A stretch of DNA of 57,366 bases from Coniferiporia sulphurascens (Eukaryota; Basidiomycota; Agaricomycetes; Hymenochaetales; Hymenochaetaceae), in the NCBI GenBank assembly GCA_002794785.1, contig NBBA01000030.1, positions 1 to 57,366 on the forward strand. Direction: 5' to 3'. Of this stretch, positions 22,701 through 32,054 are shown piece by piece. Each line of letters opens with the position of its first letter. Positions within the stretch are counted from its first letter, which is position 1. Both the position numbers and the translations under genes were made by a program. Under the pieces are notes generated by a model. It had not been told where the DNA came from, searched no databases, and was given only the letters and a program-made list of their open reading frames with translations.

Positions 22701-24321
22701 CCATCTGCGCTATGCTAGGCCACACCTGACTCCAGTCACGTCGACTGGAATCCCCCACCTGTGCCACAGCAATGGATGCCGAGGAATTCTCCCTCGCCAC
22801 GGCTCCAGGCTGGGTAGCACACCACCTCCCTGTGCAACTGCATGTCGCATCGGATGTCTTCTTTCTCTCTGATTCACTGACTGCCCTCCACCTTTTCCGC
22901 ACATGGGCCGCCACCCCTGGTGCCCACCTCCTACACATCTGGAAAGCCAGAGTGGAGACCCTGCTGGATTTGTTCCCCCAGCTCACCATTCACTTCGTGT
23001 GGTGCCCCGGACACTCGGACATCCCTGGTAATGAATGGGCTGACACGGAAGTGAAACTGGCAACCGAGCTCCCCCCATCCGACTTAAAGCCATCCACCTC
23101 CGCCCTAAAAGAAGCCGCTGTCCATATGCTCATGGACTGATGGACCCTCTCACTTGCCCAACCCCTCGCCTCCACTGCCGACAAATACCTGGCAGTACAT
23201 GGCACCCCATCCCACCGACCTCAGAAGCTGCTCATGCACTCAGTCGACCACCCACGAAGTGAGCTATCTGCAGTGGCGCAGGTTCTCTGTCGCGCTGGTC
23301 CCTATGGGGGTTACTGGCTGAGCTTTGACTCAGCCTACTGGCAATGTCATGGCCTGATCTCCCACTGCAGATGGCACAACCACCCCCCATGGCCTGCCCA
23401 GTCAACCGCTCACATTCTCGGCGGCTGCAGTACCTTCCACCCATGGATACGATGGGTTTGGTCACCACGAGACCCTCTCCCAGTCCACCACTCAGAGTGG
23501 GCTGACGAAAACCGCCTCCCGGTTTTGTGCCAATGGCTAAAGCTAACAGGGCACCTAAACCGCCTCTCTGACTGCGCTGCAGGCGCCATTCGGCTGGCAT
23601 TTGCCGCAATGGACCTGGATGGACACCCCACCAACGAGGATATGGACCTGGACCTCCTAAGGGACTACATGCATCATATGCTCAGACACCGAACTTGTTA
23701 AGCTCAACGGTTACGTGGTGATCGACATCGGGGCTTCCTGATCGTCGGAACTGATGGTATGGCAATGGGGCTTCCTAGATGTCGTAAGTCGAGGGTGATC
23801 GTCGATGGGGCTTCCTGATCGGCGATGTGGACACGGTAGGCTTCTATAGCGAGTCGGGTTACGACAAAGTGACTAATGGCCAAGTGGCACACAGTAGACT
23901 GGTGGTAGCAGATAATGGGCTTGTATGAACAAAGAGCACAAGCTTAGGGCTTGTGCTACTGAAGTTACATGCTTATATGCTACTCTATGTGTTTGCTACT
24001 GTAGTGACTTGGTTAGGTATGTTTACCAGCCTATGGAAGGTCATGGAAACTCAAGGAAGTCCTTGGTAATACAAGTACAGTGATCAGTAAGCAAAGCACA
24101 TCATGATGGTGCAATAAGGCGTCATCATGGCGTCTTATGGCGCAAGGCGAATAAGGATGAGTAAGGTAGAGAAATGGGGGAGTTGTGCTGACTGATGATG
24201 ACGAAGGTGAAGTGAGTCAGCGCAGTAAGGGAAAGTAAGGGAAAATTGTAACAGAACTCAGGACTCGGACCCGGCCCTCTTGGAGCTCTCAGATATGCTC
24301 CCCCCATTCCCAAATTATTAA
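19762..24321 (+). pseudogene. LINE ORF2 (endonuclease-RT-RNase H) of LG
   Basis: ORF2 starts MIETLSILQWNAARS at 19762. The endonuclease includes LILIQEPPWYQIGLQP, VASNFNCRHHTWS (the D of GDFN is N here), CPIDMIWAPP and SDHAILQWSLPF. The RT has SYRPITLEETLGKLLEKI, motif A LAVDIQGFFDSVHP, motif B GTPQGSLVSPILS, motif C AYVDDHLLICVG and LRWLGIWWDPG. The RNase H has VFTDGSRIDNKSGSAIC, DAEEFSLATAPGW, FFLSDSLTALHLF and CPGHSDIPGNEWADTE. The C-terminus carries CRWHNHPPWPAQSTAHILGGC. It is inactivated by several stops, among them TGA at 21947, 22604 and 23138 where sister copies read CGA, and by frame changes. Solo LTR4 interrupts the last ~25 codons; the stop is 24319-24321. Confidence 0.87.
23696..24253 (-). 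mobile_element. Solo LTR 4 with 5 bp duplication GAACT
   Basis: TGTTAAGCTCAACGG to AAAATTGTAACA, 558 bp. GAACT lies directly before (23691-23695) and after (24254-24258). It falls in the terminal part of LG ORF2, whose reading resumes after the LTR. Confidence 0.93.
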
Positions 24322-24480
24322 CACCCATCTTTTGGACTCCTACGGATACATCTCGGCCGGCGCTCTCGCCATCCCCTTCTCAATTCTAAGCTTCCTACTT
24401 TGCTTGCCCTCACCTGCTTGGATAGTTCGTAGCGATATGTACTCCTCCTTCTACTTCCAGTTTCTTTCCCTAACCCAATA

Positions 24481-24596
24481 GGGGCTCTTCACACTTCGGC
24501 ACCCTTTCAGGAGCAGAGCCCCCACCCAGTTTTGTGCGATGCGCAATGACGGGGACCTCCGTTGTTACGTAGTTAGGGCCCCCCCTTCGGGGGGGC
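24481..24596 (+). other. LINE 3' UTR hairpins (example in LG)
   Basis: Hairpin 1: GGGGCTCT (24481-24488) pairs with AGAGCCCC (24515-24522). Hairpin 2: GCCCCCCC, TTC, GGGGGGGC (24578-24596). Both recur in every 3' end in the window, followed by GTAATTATGTAATACTGCAGGAATAAT and the tail. In many LINEs the RT recognises 3' structures to start target-primed synthesis, so that role is likely here (inference). Confidence 0.75.
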
Positions 24597-26890
24597 AGTT
24601 TGTAATTATGTAATACTGCAGGAATAATTTAAAAAAAAAAAAAAAACTGCCATGCACTTGCCCATGCCTACCAACAACTCGACACCCTCTTTGGCAACAT
24701 CGGTCTCAACATCGAAGCCGCCAAGACAGAGTGCCTCCACTTTCAGCCCCCTCAGTGACATACTGGCTATGACGGCTGGGACACCGCTGGGGTACAGGTC
24801 GACCCTAACACCCTGATCTGCCCCTCTATCCCACTGTGATGGCTGGGGATATGGTGGGACCTGGGCCTCTCCTTCAAGCCTCATGTAGAGTGCATGTGCT
24901 CCAAGGGGCTCTCCACTCTCGCCGCACTATGCATCTTGGGGAACACCCAATGCAGCATATCGGCCCTACTCCTTTGCCGCCTTTACACCTCCTGTGTTCG
25001 CTCTGTGCTGTCATGGGGAGCGCCAGTATGGTACCATGGCCACTGCCAAAAAACCCTGGTAAACCGCCTCCAGGCCATGCAAAACATGGCGTGCTGCTGG
25101 ATATTGGGTGTCTTCAAAGGCGCCTCCCCCCATTCCACCAATTTCCTTTGCTCTGTTCCTCCTCTTTCTTTTTACTTCGAGTATATAAAGATGACCCATT
25201 CTCTGTGCCTATGGTGCACCCCTCACTCTATTGGCCACAAACTATTTAAAAACATAGCTAACAGACCTTTCTCCCTTTCTCTGCAGGTCCGAGCCCCCTG
25301 GGTTCAACAGGTCCCTGCATACACGCATCCCCCATGGATGGACCCTTTGGCCTTTACAAACAGCCAAGTCCACTTCACCACCCCCATCACCCCAGTCAGC
25401 ATGGACACTCGCAAACAATTCGTGAGCACCGCTCAGGCCCTAGGCTTAACCCCCCACATCCAAGTATTCACGGATGGCTCGTGCATCGACAACAGGTCGG
25501 GCTCGGCCATCTGCGCAATGCTAGGTCCCACCTGCCTCCGTTCATGACAACTGGAGTCCCCCACCTGTGCCACCACCACAGATGCCGAGGAGTTCTCCCT
25601 CACAACAGCCCCCGGCTGGGTAGCATGCCGCCTCCTGGCACAGCTGTGTGTTGCATCAGATATCTTCTTCCTATCTGATTCGCTGACTGCACTGCACCTC
25701 TTCCAAACATGGGCCGCCATGCCTGGCACCCACCTCCTCCACATCTGGAAAGCGGGTGTGGAGACTCTGCTGGACTCGTACCCCCAGATCACTGTTCACT
25801 TTGTATGGTGCCCTGGTCACTCAGACATCCCTGGGAATGAATGGGCTGACATGGAAGCGAAACTGGCAACAGAGCTCCCCCCATCCGACCTCAAGCCTTC
25901 CACCTCCGCACTAAAAGAGGTCGCCATCTGCACCCTCATGGAGTGATGGACATTCTCGCTAGCCCACCCCCTCACCTCAACTGCCAACAAGTACTTGGCA
26001 GTACATGGCCTCCCCTCACGCCGACCTTGAAAGCTGCTCATGCATTCAGTCGACCACCCATGCAGTGAGCTATCTGCAGTCACTCAGGTCCTCTGCCATG
26101 CTGGTCCCTACGGGGGTTACTGGCTGAGCTTCGACTCAGCCTACCGTCACAGGCATGGCCTGATCTCGCATTGCAGGTGGCACAACCACCCCCCATGGCC
26201 CGCACAGTCAACCGCCCACATCCTCGGCGGCTGCAGTACCTTCCACCTGTGGATATGACGTGTGTGGCCACCTCAGTACCCTCTCCCAGTCCACCACTCA
26301 GAGTGGGCTGATGAAAACCGCCTCCCAGTTTTGTGCCGCTGGCTAAAGCTGACAGGGCAACTTAACCACCTCTCTGACCACGCTGCAGGCGCCATCCAGC
26401 TGTCTTTTGCCGCAATGGACCTCGACGGACACCCAACAGACAAGGATATGGACTTGGACCTCCTATGGGATTACATGCATCGTATGCTTGGACCTCGAAC
26501 TCGGGACTCGGACCCCGCCCTTTTGGAGCTCTCAGGTACGCTCCCCCCTTTTCCCTCTGATTAGTGCCCGCCTTTCAGATTCCCCTTGATACATCTCGGC
26601 CGGCACTCTCGCCCTCCCTTTCTACTTCTAAGCTTCCTACTTTAACCTGCCCTCACCTGCTTGGTTGGTTGGTAGCAATATGTATCCCTCCCTCTCTGGT
26701 TTCTTGTCTACTAAATAGGGACTCTTCACACTTCAGCACCCCTCGGGGAGCAGAGCTCCTGCCCAGTTTTGTGCGATGCGCGATGACAGGCGCCTCTGTG
26801 GTTATGTAGTTAGGGCCCCCCCTTTGGGGGGGCAGCTTGTAATTATGTAATACTGCAGGAATAATAATTAAAATTAAAAATTAAAAAAAA

Positions 26891-27370
26891 AAGAAATGAA
26901 TGGTGAGCTGGGGGTACGAGTCCAGCAGAGTCTCCACACCCGCTTTCCAGATGTGGAGGAGGTGGGTGCCTGGGGCAGCGGCCCAAGTGTGGAAAAGGTG
27001 GAGGGCAGTCAGGGAATCAGACAAAAAGAAGATGTCTGATGTGATGCGCAGTTGCACTGGGAGGCGGCATGCTACCCAGCCTGGGGCCATAGCAAGGGAG
27101 AATTCCTTGGCGTCCATGGCTGTGGCACAGGTGGGGGACTCTAGTCGGCGAGACCGGAGTCGGGTGTGGCCGAGCATGGCACAGATGGCCGAGCCCGACT
27201 TATTGTCAATGTGGGAGCTGTCTGTGGGTACCTGGACGTGGGGGGTGGAGCCTAGTTGGCGCATGGCTGTTACGAATGACTTCCTTGTGTCAGTGCTAAC
27301 CGGGGTGGTGGGGGTGGTGAAGTGTACTCAGCCCTGAGTAAAGGCCAGAGGGTCTGTCCATGGGGGATGC
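26891..27370 (-). mobile_element. LINE fragment LH: RNase H
   Basis: Minus-strand RNase H region: VPTDSSHIDNKSGSAICAM (where others have FTDGS, so motif 1 is altered), DAKEFSLAMAPGW and FFLSDSLTALHLF. It is cut on the left by the LE tail and on the right by an abrupt switch to plus-strand LI. No target duplication was found. Confidence 0.75.
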
Positions 27371-28610
27371 AACTGCCAGCAACTGTCCAACACCTACCAC
27401 CAACTCAACGCCCACTTCGGCACTATCAGGCTCAACATCGAAGCCACCAAAACAGAGTGCCTACACTTCCACCCACCCCAACAATGATTGGCGGCCTACA
27501 CCGACTGGGACACCGCCAGGATTTGGGTCGCCCCCACCATGCTCATCCGACCCTCTATTGCGCTCCGCTGGCTGGGAATATGGTGGGACCCCACCCTTAC
27601 CTTCAAGGCCCATGTGGAACAAATATGTTCCAAGGGCCTCTCCACGCTAGTCGCCCTCCGCATTCTTGGCAACACCGAGCACAGAATCTCGGCCCTTCTC
27701 TGTCGACTGTATACCGCCTGCATCCGCTCGGTCCTCACATGGGGCACGCCGGTATGGTACCACGGCAGACGCCAAAAAACCTTAGTAAGCCGCCTGCAGG
27801 CAGTGCAAAACACAGCATGCAGATGGATTCTCGGCATCTACAAAGGCGCCTCCCCCTTCTCCACAAATTTTCTTTGTTCCCTTCCCCCTCTTTCTTACTA
27901 TTTTGAATATGCTAAGACTCTCCATTCTCTGTGCCTCTGGTGCACCCTGCACTCCGTCAGTAGAAAATGATACTATAAAACTGTAACTAACCGTCCCCTT
28001 TCCACTTCTCTGCAGGTCCGGGCCCCCCAGGTTCAACCAGTCCCTGCATACACTCATCCCCCATGGACAGATCCTCTGGCATTTATGACCGGAAGAGTAT
28101 CGTTTGCCACACCTATCACTCCAGTTAGCGAGGACACCTGCAAGGAATTTGTAGCTGCCGCACACGCCCTGAGCACCCTCCCCCACCTCCAGGTCTTCAC
28201 TGATGGCTCGCGCATGGGCTCGAAGTCTGGATCAGCCGTCTGTGCCATGTCGGGCCTCACCTGCCTCAAATCTCGCTGGCTGGCCTCTCCAACCTGCACA
28301 ACAGCCATGGATGTGGAGATTTTCTCTCTCACCTCTGCTCCAAGCTGGGCTGCACACCAACTATGGGAGCTCCTGCCTGTCGCATCCGACATCTTCTTTC
28401 TGTTGGATTCGCTGATGGCACTCCACCTTATCTGCACATGGGCGCCAGTCCCAGGCGCACACCTCCTCCACCAATGGAAGGCAGGGGTCCAGACTCTATT
28501 GGACTCATACCCAGATCTTTCCGTCCACTTCGTATGGTGCCCGGGTCACTCCGACATCCCTGGAAATGAATGGGCAGACCGTGAGGCGAAGTTCGCAATG
28601 AATCTACCCC

Positions 28611-29333
28611 TGTCTATTGAGACTGGATTTTACTGTCATTAGATAGCCCATGGTCTCTTATATTATTCCCCCATTTTTCTTTATTTTTGCATCCATGTAA
28701 GCCTAGGGGCTCACCACAATCACCCGATGCATACCCGACATGGCCGCTCTGCCCCGCTTGACAGAGCCGATGCGCGGGAACACTGCTTGACACTGCCACA
28801 TCCCGACAGGCGGCATCTATCAGCCGATGTGCAGGAAGCCACTCCAACCCGACAGGCAGTACCGACATGCATGTTGTACTTGGCACGTGACCAGTCGGAC
28901 TCATCGGCTTGGCGTGGGAAGGATCGGAATTGGTGCGGACTGTACAGAACCATCATTACATAATGTTCATGCTATTCCTGTCTGCTTTCCATACCTTTGT
29001 TGCCTCAGTCTATCTGACAGCAACAAAGGTGAGTAGTATTAGCTTGGAATGTATGTAGTCTATCTGACAGCAACAAAGACACCTTTGTCCTTTCTGTCTT
29101 AGGCTGAACTTCAGTGTTGCCAACTTCTGGTTGGCTTCCAATCCACTGATTGACACTGTAGACTTAGTTGTTTTGTGCCGAAGCTTTGCTTTCCATATTA
29201 GTCATGATCTGCATTATGTAATCGTAGCTAGAAAGCGGCAGCCCAGTGGTGGTGTCCCCTATCTTGTACACTCACCACTGGACTCAGTGTGATTGCCTCT
29301 GGCAAGTTAGTTTTCATCTCACTGTGCTTGACA
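28611..29333. mobile_element. Unclassified 723 bp insertion with TG...CA ends
   Basis: Non-LINE sequence splitting LI between NLP and PSPLTPSTSALKEA, which are adjacent in sister copies. It begins TGTCTATTGAG and ends GTGCTTGACA, like an LTR, but no 5 bp duplication is evident. A 22 bp motif, AGTCTATCTGACAGCAACAAAG, occurs twice (29007-29028 and 29057-29078), 50 bp apart. There are no terminal inverted repeats and no recognisable protein. A diverged solo LTR is the best guess. Confidence 0.55.
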
Positions 29334-29816
29334 CCATCCCCCCTCACACCCTCTACCTCTGCACTGAAAGAGGCCGCCATCAACACACTCATGGAGTGAT
29401 GGTCCCTCTCACTTGCCCGCCCACTGGCCTCGACAGCCGAGAAATACCTGGCTGTCAACGGTATCCCCTCACACCATCCCCTCAAGCTCATCATGCAGTC
29501 AGTCGACCACCCTCACCGGGAGCTCTCTGCAGTTGCCCAGGTTCTCTGTCATGCTGGTCCCTATGGGGGCTACTGGCTGAGCTTCGACTCAGCCTACTGG
29601 CACAGACACAGCCTGATCTTGCACTGCAGATGGCACAACCATCCCCCCTGGCCGGCCCAGTCAACCACTCACATATTGGGTGGGTGTTGTACATTCTGAC
29701 CATGGATCCACAAGGTCTGGCCCCCCCAAGACCCACTTCTGACTCACCACACCGAGTGGGCTGACGAAAACCGCCTCCAGGTTCTGTGCTGCTGGCTGAA
29801 GCTGACGGGGCACCTC

Positions 29817-30377
29817 TGTTACAATTTTCCTTTACTTTCCCCTTATTGCGCTGACTCATTCCCTATTCATCATCACCAGTCAGCACAACTCCCCCATTTC
29901 TCTTCCTTACTCATCCTTATTCACCTTACACCATAAGACGCCATGATGTCACCATATTGCACCATCATGACGTGCTTTGCTTACTGATACCTTCACCTGT
30001 ATTACCAAGACCTTCCTTGGGTTTCCATGACCTTCCATAGCCATGTAAACGACCTTATACACGACCCTACAGTAGCAAACACATAGAGTAGCATATAAGC
30101 ATGTAATGTAGATCGCACAAGCCCTAAGCTTGTGCTCTTTGTTCATACAAGCCCATTATATGCACCTCAGTGCCCTCTGTGTGCTCTACCTCATCATCTG
30201 GCACTTCATTGTAACCCAACTCCTCTAAGAAGATTACCACGTCCACATCATCGATCAGGAAGTCCCACTGACGATCATCTTCAATTACAGCATCTAGGAA
30301 GCCCTGTTGCCGTAACCATCAGCCTCGATGATCAGGAAGCCCCAACGTCGACCACCACATAACCATTGAGCTTAACA
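29817..30377 (+). mobile_element. Solo LTR 5 with 5 bp duplication ACCTC
   Basis: TGTTACAATTTTCC to TTGAGCTTAACA, 561 bp. ACCTC flanks both sides (29812-29816 and 30378-30382). Somewhat diverged from the other copies. It interrupts the C-terminal part of LI ORF2. Confidence 0.92.
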
Positions 30378-30898
30378 ACCTCAACCACCTCTCTGAATGC
30401 ACCTCCACCACCATTCGGCTAGCATTTGCTGCAATGGAGCTTGAGGGACACCTGACTGACAAAGATATGGACCTGGACCTCCTATGGGACTACATGAGTT
30501 GTACGCTTGGACCCCGTTCCCAGGACCCGGACCTGGCTCTCTTGGAGCTTTCAGGTGCACTTCCTCCCTTTTCCTCTGTCTAGTGCCTGCCCTTTGGACT
30601 CCCCCTTGTATGTCCCAGCCAGCGCTCTCGCCCTCCCTTGCCTATTCTAAGCTACCCCCTTTGCCTGATATCGTCTGTTTGGCTTGGCTGTAGTGACACG
30701 TATTCCTCCCTCTTTCCTGGTCTCTTGTACTAATAGGGGCCCTTCCCACCTTGGCACCCTTTGGGGAGCAGGGCCCCTGCCCAGTTTCATGTGTTGTGCG
30801 ATGATGGGCGCCTCCGTTGTTATGTAGTTAGGGCCCCCCCTTCGGGGAGGCAGCTTGTAAGTATGTAATACTGCAGGAATAACAAAAAAAAAAAAAAA

Positions 30899-31190
30899 AA
30901 ATGATACCACACTGGAGCGCCCCATGCTAGGATGGAGCGGACACAGCTTGTGTATAGACACTGGAGGAGAAGGGCTGAAACTCCACGTTCAGTGTTGCCT
31001 AAGATGTGGAGGGTGGCGAGGGTGGAGAGTCCCTTGGAGCACATTCGCTCAACGTGGGGCTTAAAGGTCAGGCCTGGGTCCCACCAAATCCCAAGCCACC
31101 GGAGTGGGTGGGAGGGTCGGATGAGGGTGTTGGGGTTGATTTGAATCCCAGCGGTGTCCCAGCCATCATAGCCGACTCTGCACCGAGGTG
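30899..31190 (-). mobile_element. LINE fragment LJ: RT thumb
   Basis: Minus-strand 290 bp corresponding to LRWLGIWWDPGLTFKPHVERMCSKGLSTLATLHILGN and LAWGAPVWYH of ORF2. It abuts the LI tail on the left and minus-strand ORF1 (LK) on the right. A junction fragment of unclear origin. Confidence 0.75.
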
Positions 31191-31753
31191 GGCTGTGCTT
31201 GGGCTGGGGGTCCTCTCGGGGTGAGAGGCGACATGGCGGCAGAGGGGCGCTTCCGCCTGAGGCTTGCGCCTCCCACCTGTTGCGGGGGGTATGGGGGTCG
31301 ACCACCATTTCTGGGGCCATTTCGCCGAATTTGTTGGAGCCATGGATCAACCCTACCAAGGAGGCTGGGGAGCCAGCTCAGGATGCTTGCCTAGATTCTG
31401 CACATGCCTGGGCGGTGAAGTCGTAGGCCGACACCAGTTGGGAGTTGCCGATGGCCATGGAGGGTGCCAGGATGTCTGGGGAGGAGGTCAATGGCAGGAA
31501 GCCGGTGAGGGGTTCTCGGTGGGGGGTGGTAGGGGCGGCCGCTCCCTGAACGAGGGCGGCAGCATTAGTGCCAGTGGCTGCCCAGTTGGCGGCTGCCCTG
31601 GCTGCCCAATCGGCTGTGTCGCTGGCCAAAGAGGGAGGTGGGAGGGGTTGTTGAGTACAATGTAGAGCATTCCAGTAGTCACTAGGGTTCGACATGGGGG
31701 AGTTTTAGCTGCCCACACTAGTTGATGGTGGTGATTACTGGTCAAGAAGGATG
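31191..31753 (-). mobile_element. LINE copy LK, 5' part (5' UTR and ORF1 start)
   Basis: Reads on the minus strand from the LINE 5' terminus at 31753 through MSNPSDYWNALHCTQQ and IGNSQLVSAYDFTAQ to ORF1 position GCCCAAGCACAGC. The next ORF1 bases in the family begin at 36067 on the plus strand with the same 13 nt, so the two pieces flank an old insertion that was later inverted on one side. Confidence 0.75.
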
Positions 31754-32054
31754 GTCCTCACCCCAACTGTTGGCATTTGTGCCGAAAATCAGAAATCCGT
31801 GATGGCCCTGACAAAGACATCCCATGAGTTTTTCGCCTCCCTCCCCACCGCAGACCAAGTCCCAGTCCTTTCCTCTGCATTAAATGTGAAGGGCAATATC
31901 ATGACCACATTTGCGGCACGCCCATCCTCGGCTAACCCGACCATGGAAATGATCATTGATCATCACTCTGCAGCCTATGCCACCCATATGTGCACAGAGT
32001 GCATCACGGCAGGGATTACTATCCCCACTGCCTTCTCCCTAACCCCTTCCAGAG

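Larger units (their letters stand above)
17388..24644 (+). mobile_element. LINE copy LG: full length, nested in LE
   Basis: Complete LINE from the 5' terminus (CATCCTTCTTGACC at about 17394) to an A tail (24628-24644). It is flanked by a 16 bp duplication AACTGCCRTGCACTYG (17372-17387 and 24645-24660); both mismatches are transitions at CpG. It carries an X fragment (19071-19313) in ORF1 and solo LTR4 (23696-24253) in the last codons of ORF2. Without these it is about 6.45 kb, giving the family length. Confidence 0.93.
11635..26890 (+). mobile_element. LINE copy LE: near-complete, split by nested insertions
   Basis: One plus-strand LINE whose parts join when the insertions are removed: 11635-12824, 13604-15743, 16278-16770, 17029-17387 and 24645-26890. 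The 5' end is CATCCTTCTTGACC; ORF1 starts at ATG 11693; the tail after 26850 is AATAATAATTAAAATTAAA-like. ORF1 carries CERCQGLGHGTKGC and CADCAGAHLTRSHRKLC; ORF2 starts at 14491, overlapping ORF1's stop (ATGA 14491-14494). The endonuclease shows VAGDFN and CPIDMIW, the RT VVMLRKPNKKDPFS and AYVDDHLL, the RNase H VFTDGSCIDNRSGSAIC and FVWCPGHSDIPGNEWAD. TGA stops at 25545, 25944 and 26256 sit where other copies have CGA. Inserted in it are LF, solo LTR3, a Copia-like LTR and LG. No duplication was found around LE itself. Confidence 0.88.
27371..30898 (+). mobile_element. LINE copy LI: 3' half, diverged subfamily
   Basis: Plus strand from the RT thumb (IALRWLGIWWDPTLTFKAHVE) through RNase H (VFTDGSRMGSKSGSAVCAM, DVEIFSLTSAPSW, FVWCPGHSDIPGNEWADRE), the C-terminal Cys/His module, the 3' UTR and a tail ending 30898. 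The RNase H open frame 28085-28610 is unbroken. It is interrupted by an unclassified element (28611-29333) and by solo LTR5 (29817-30377). Codon differences from LE and LG are many, so this is an older or separate subfamily. The left end joins minus-strand LH without a duplication. Confidence 0.82.
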
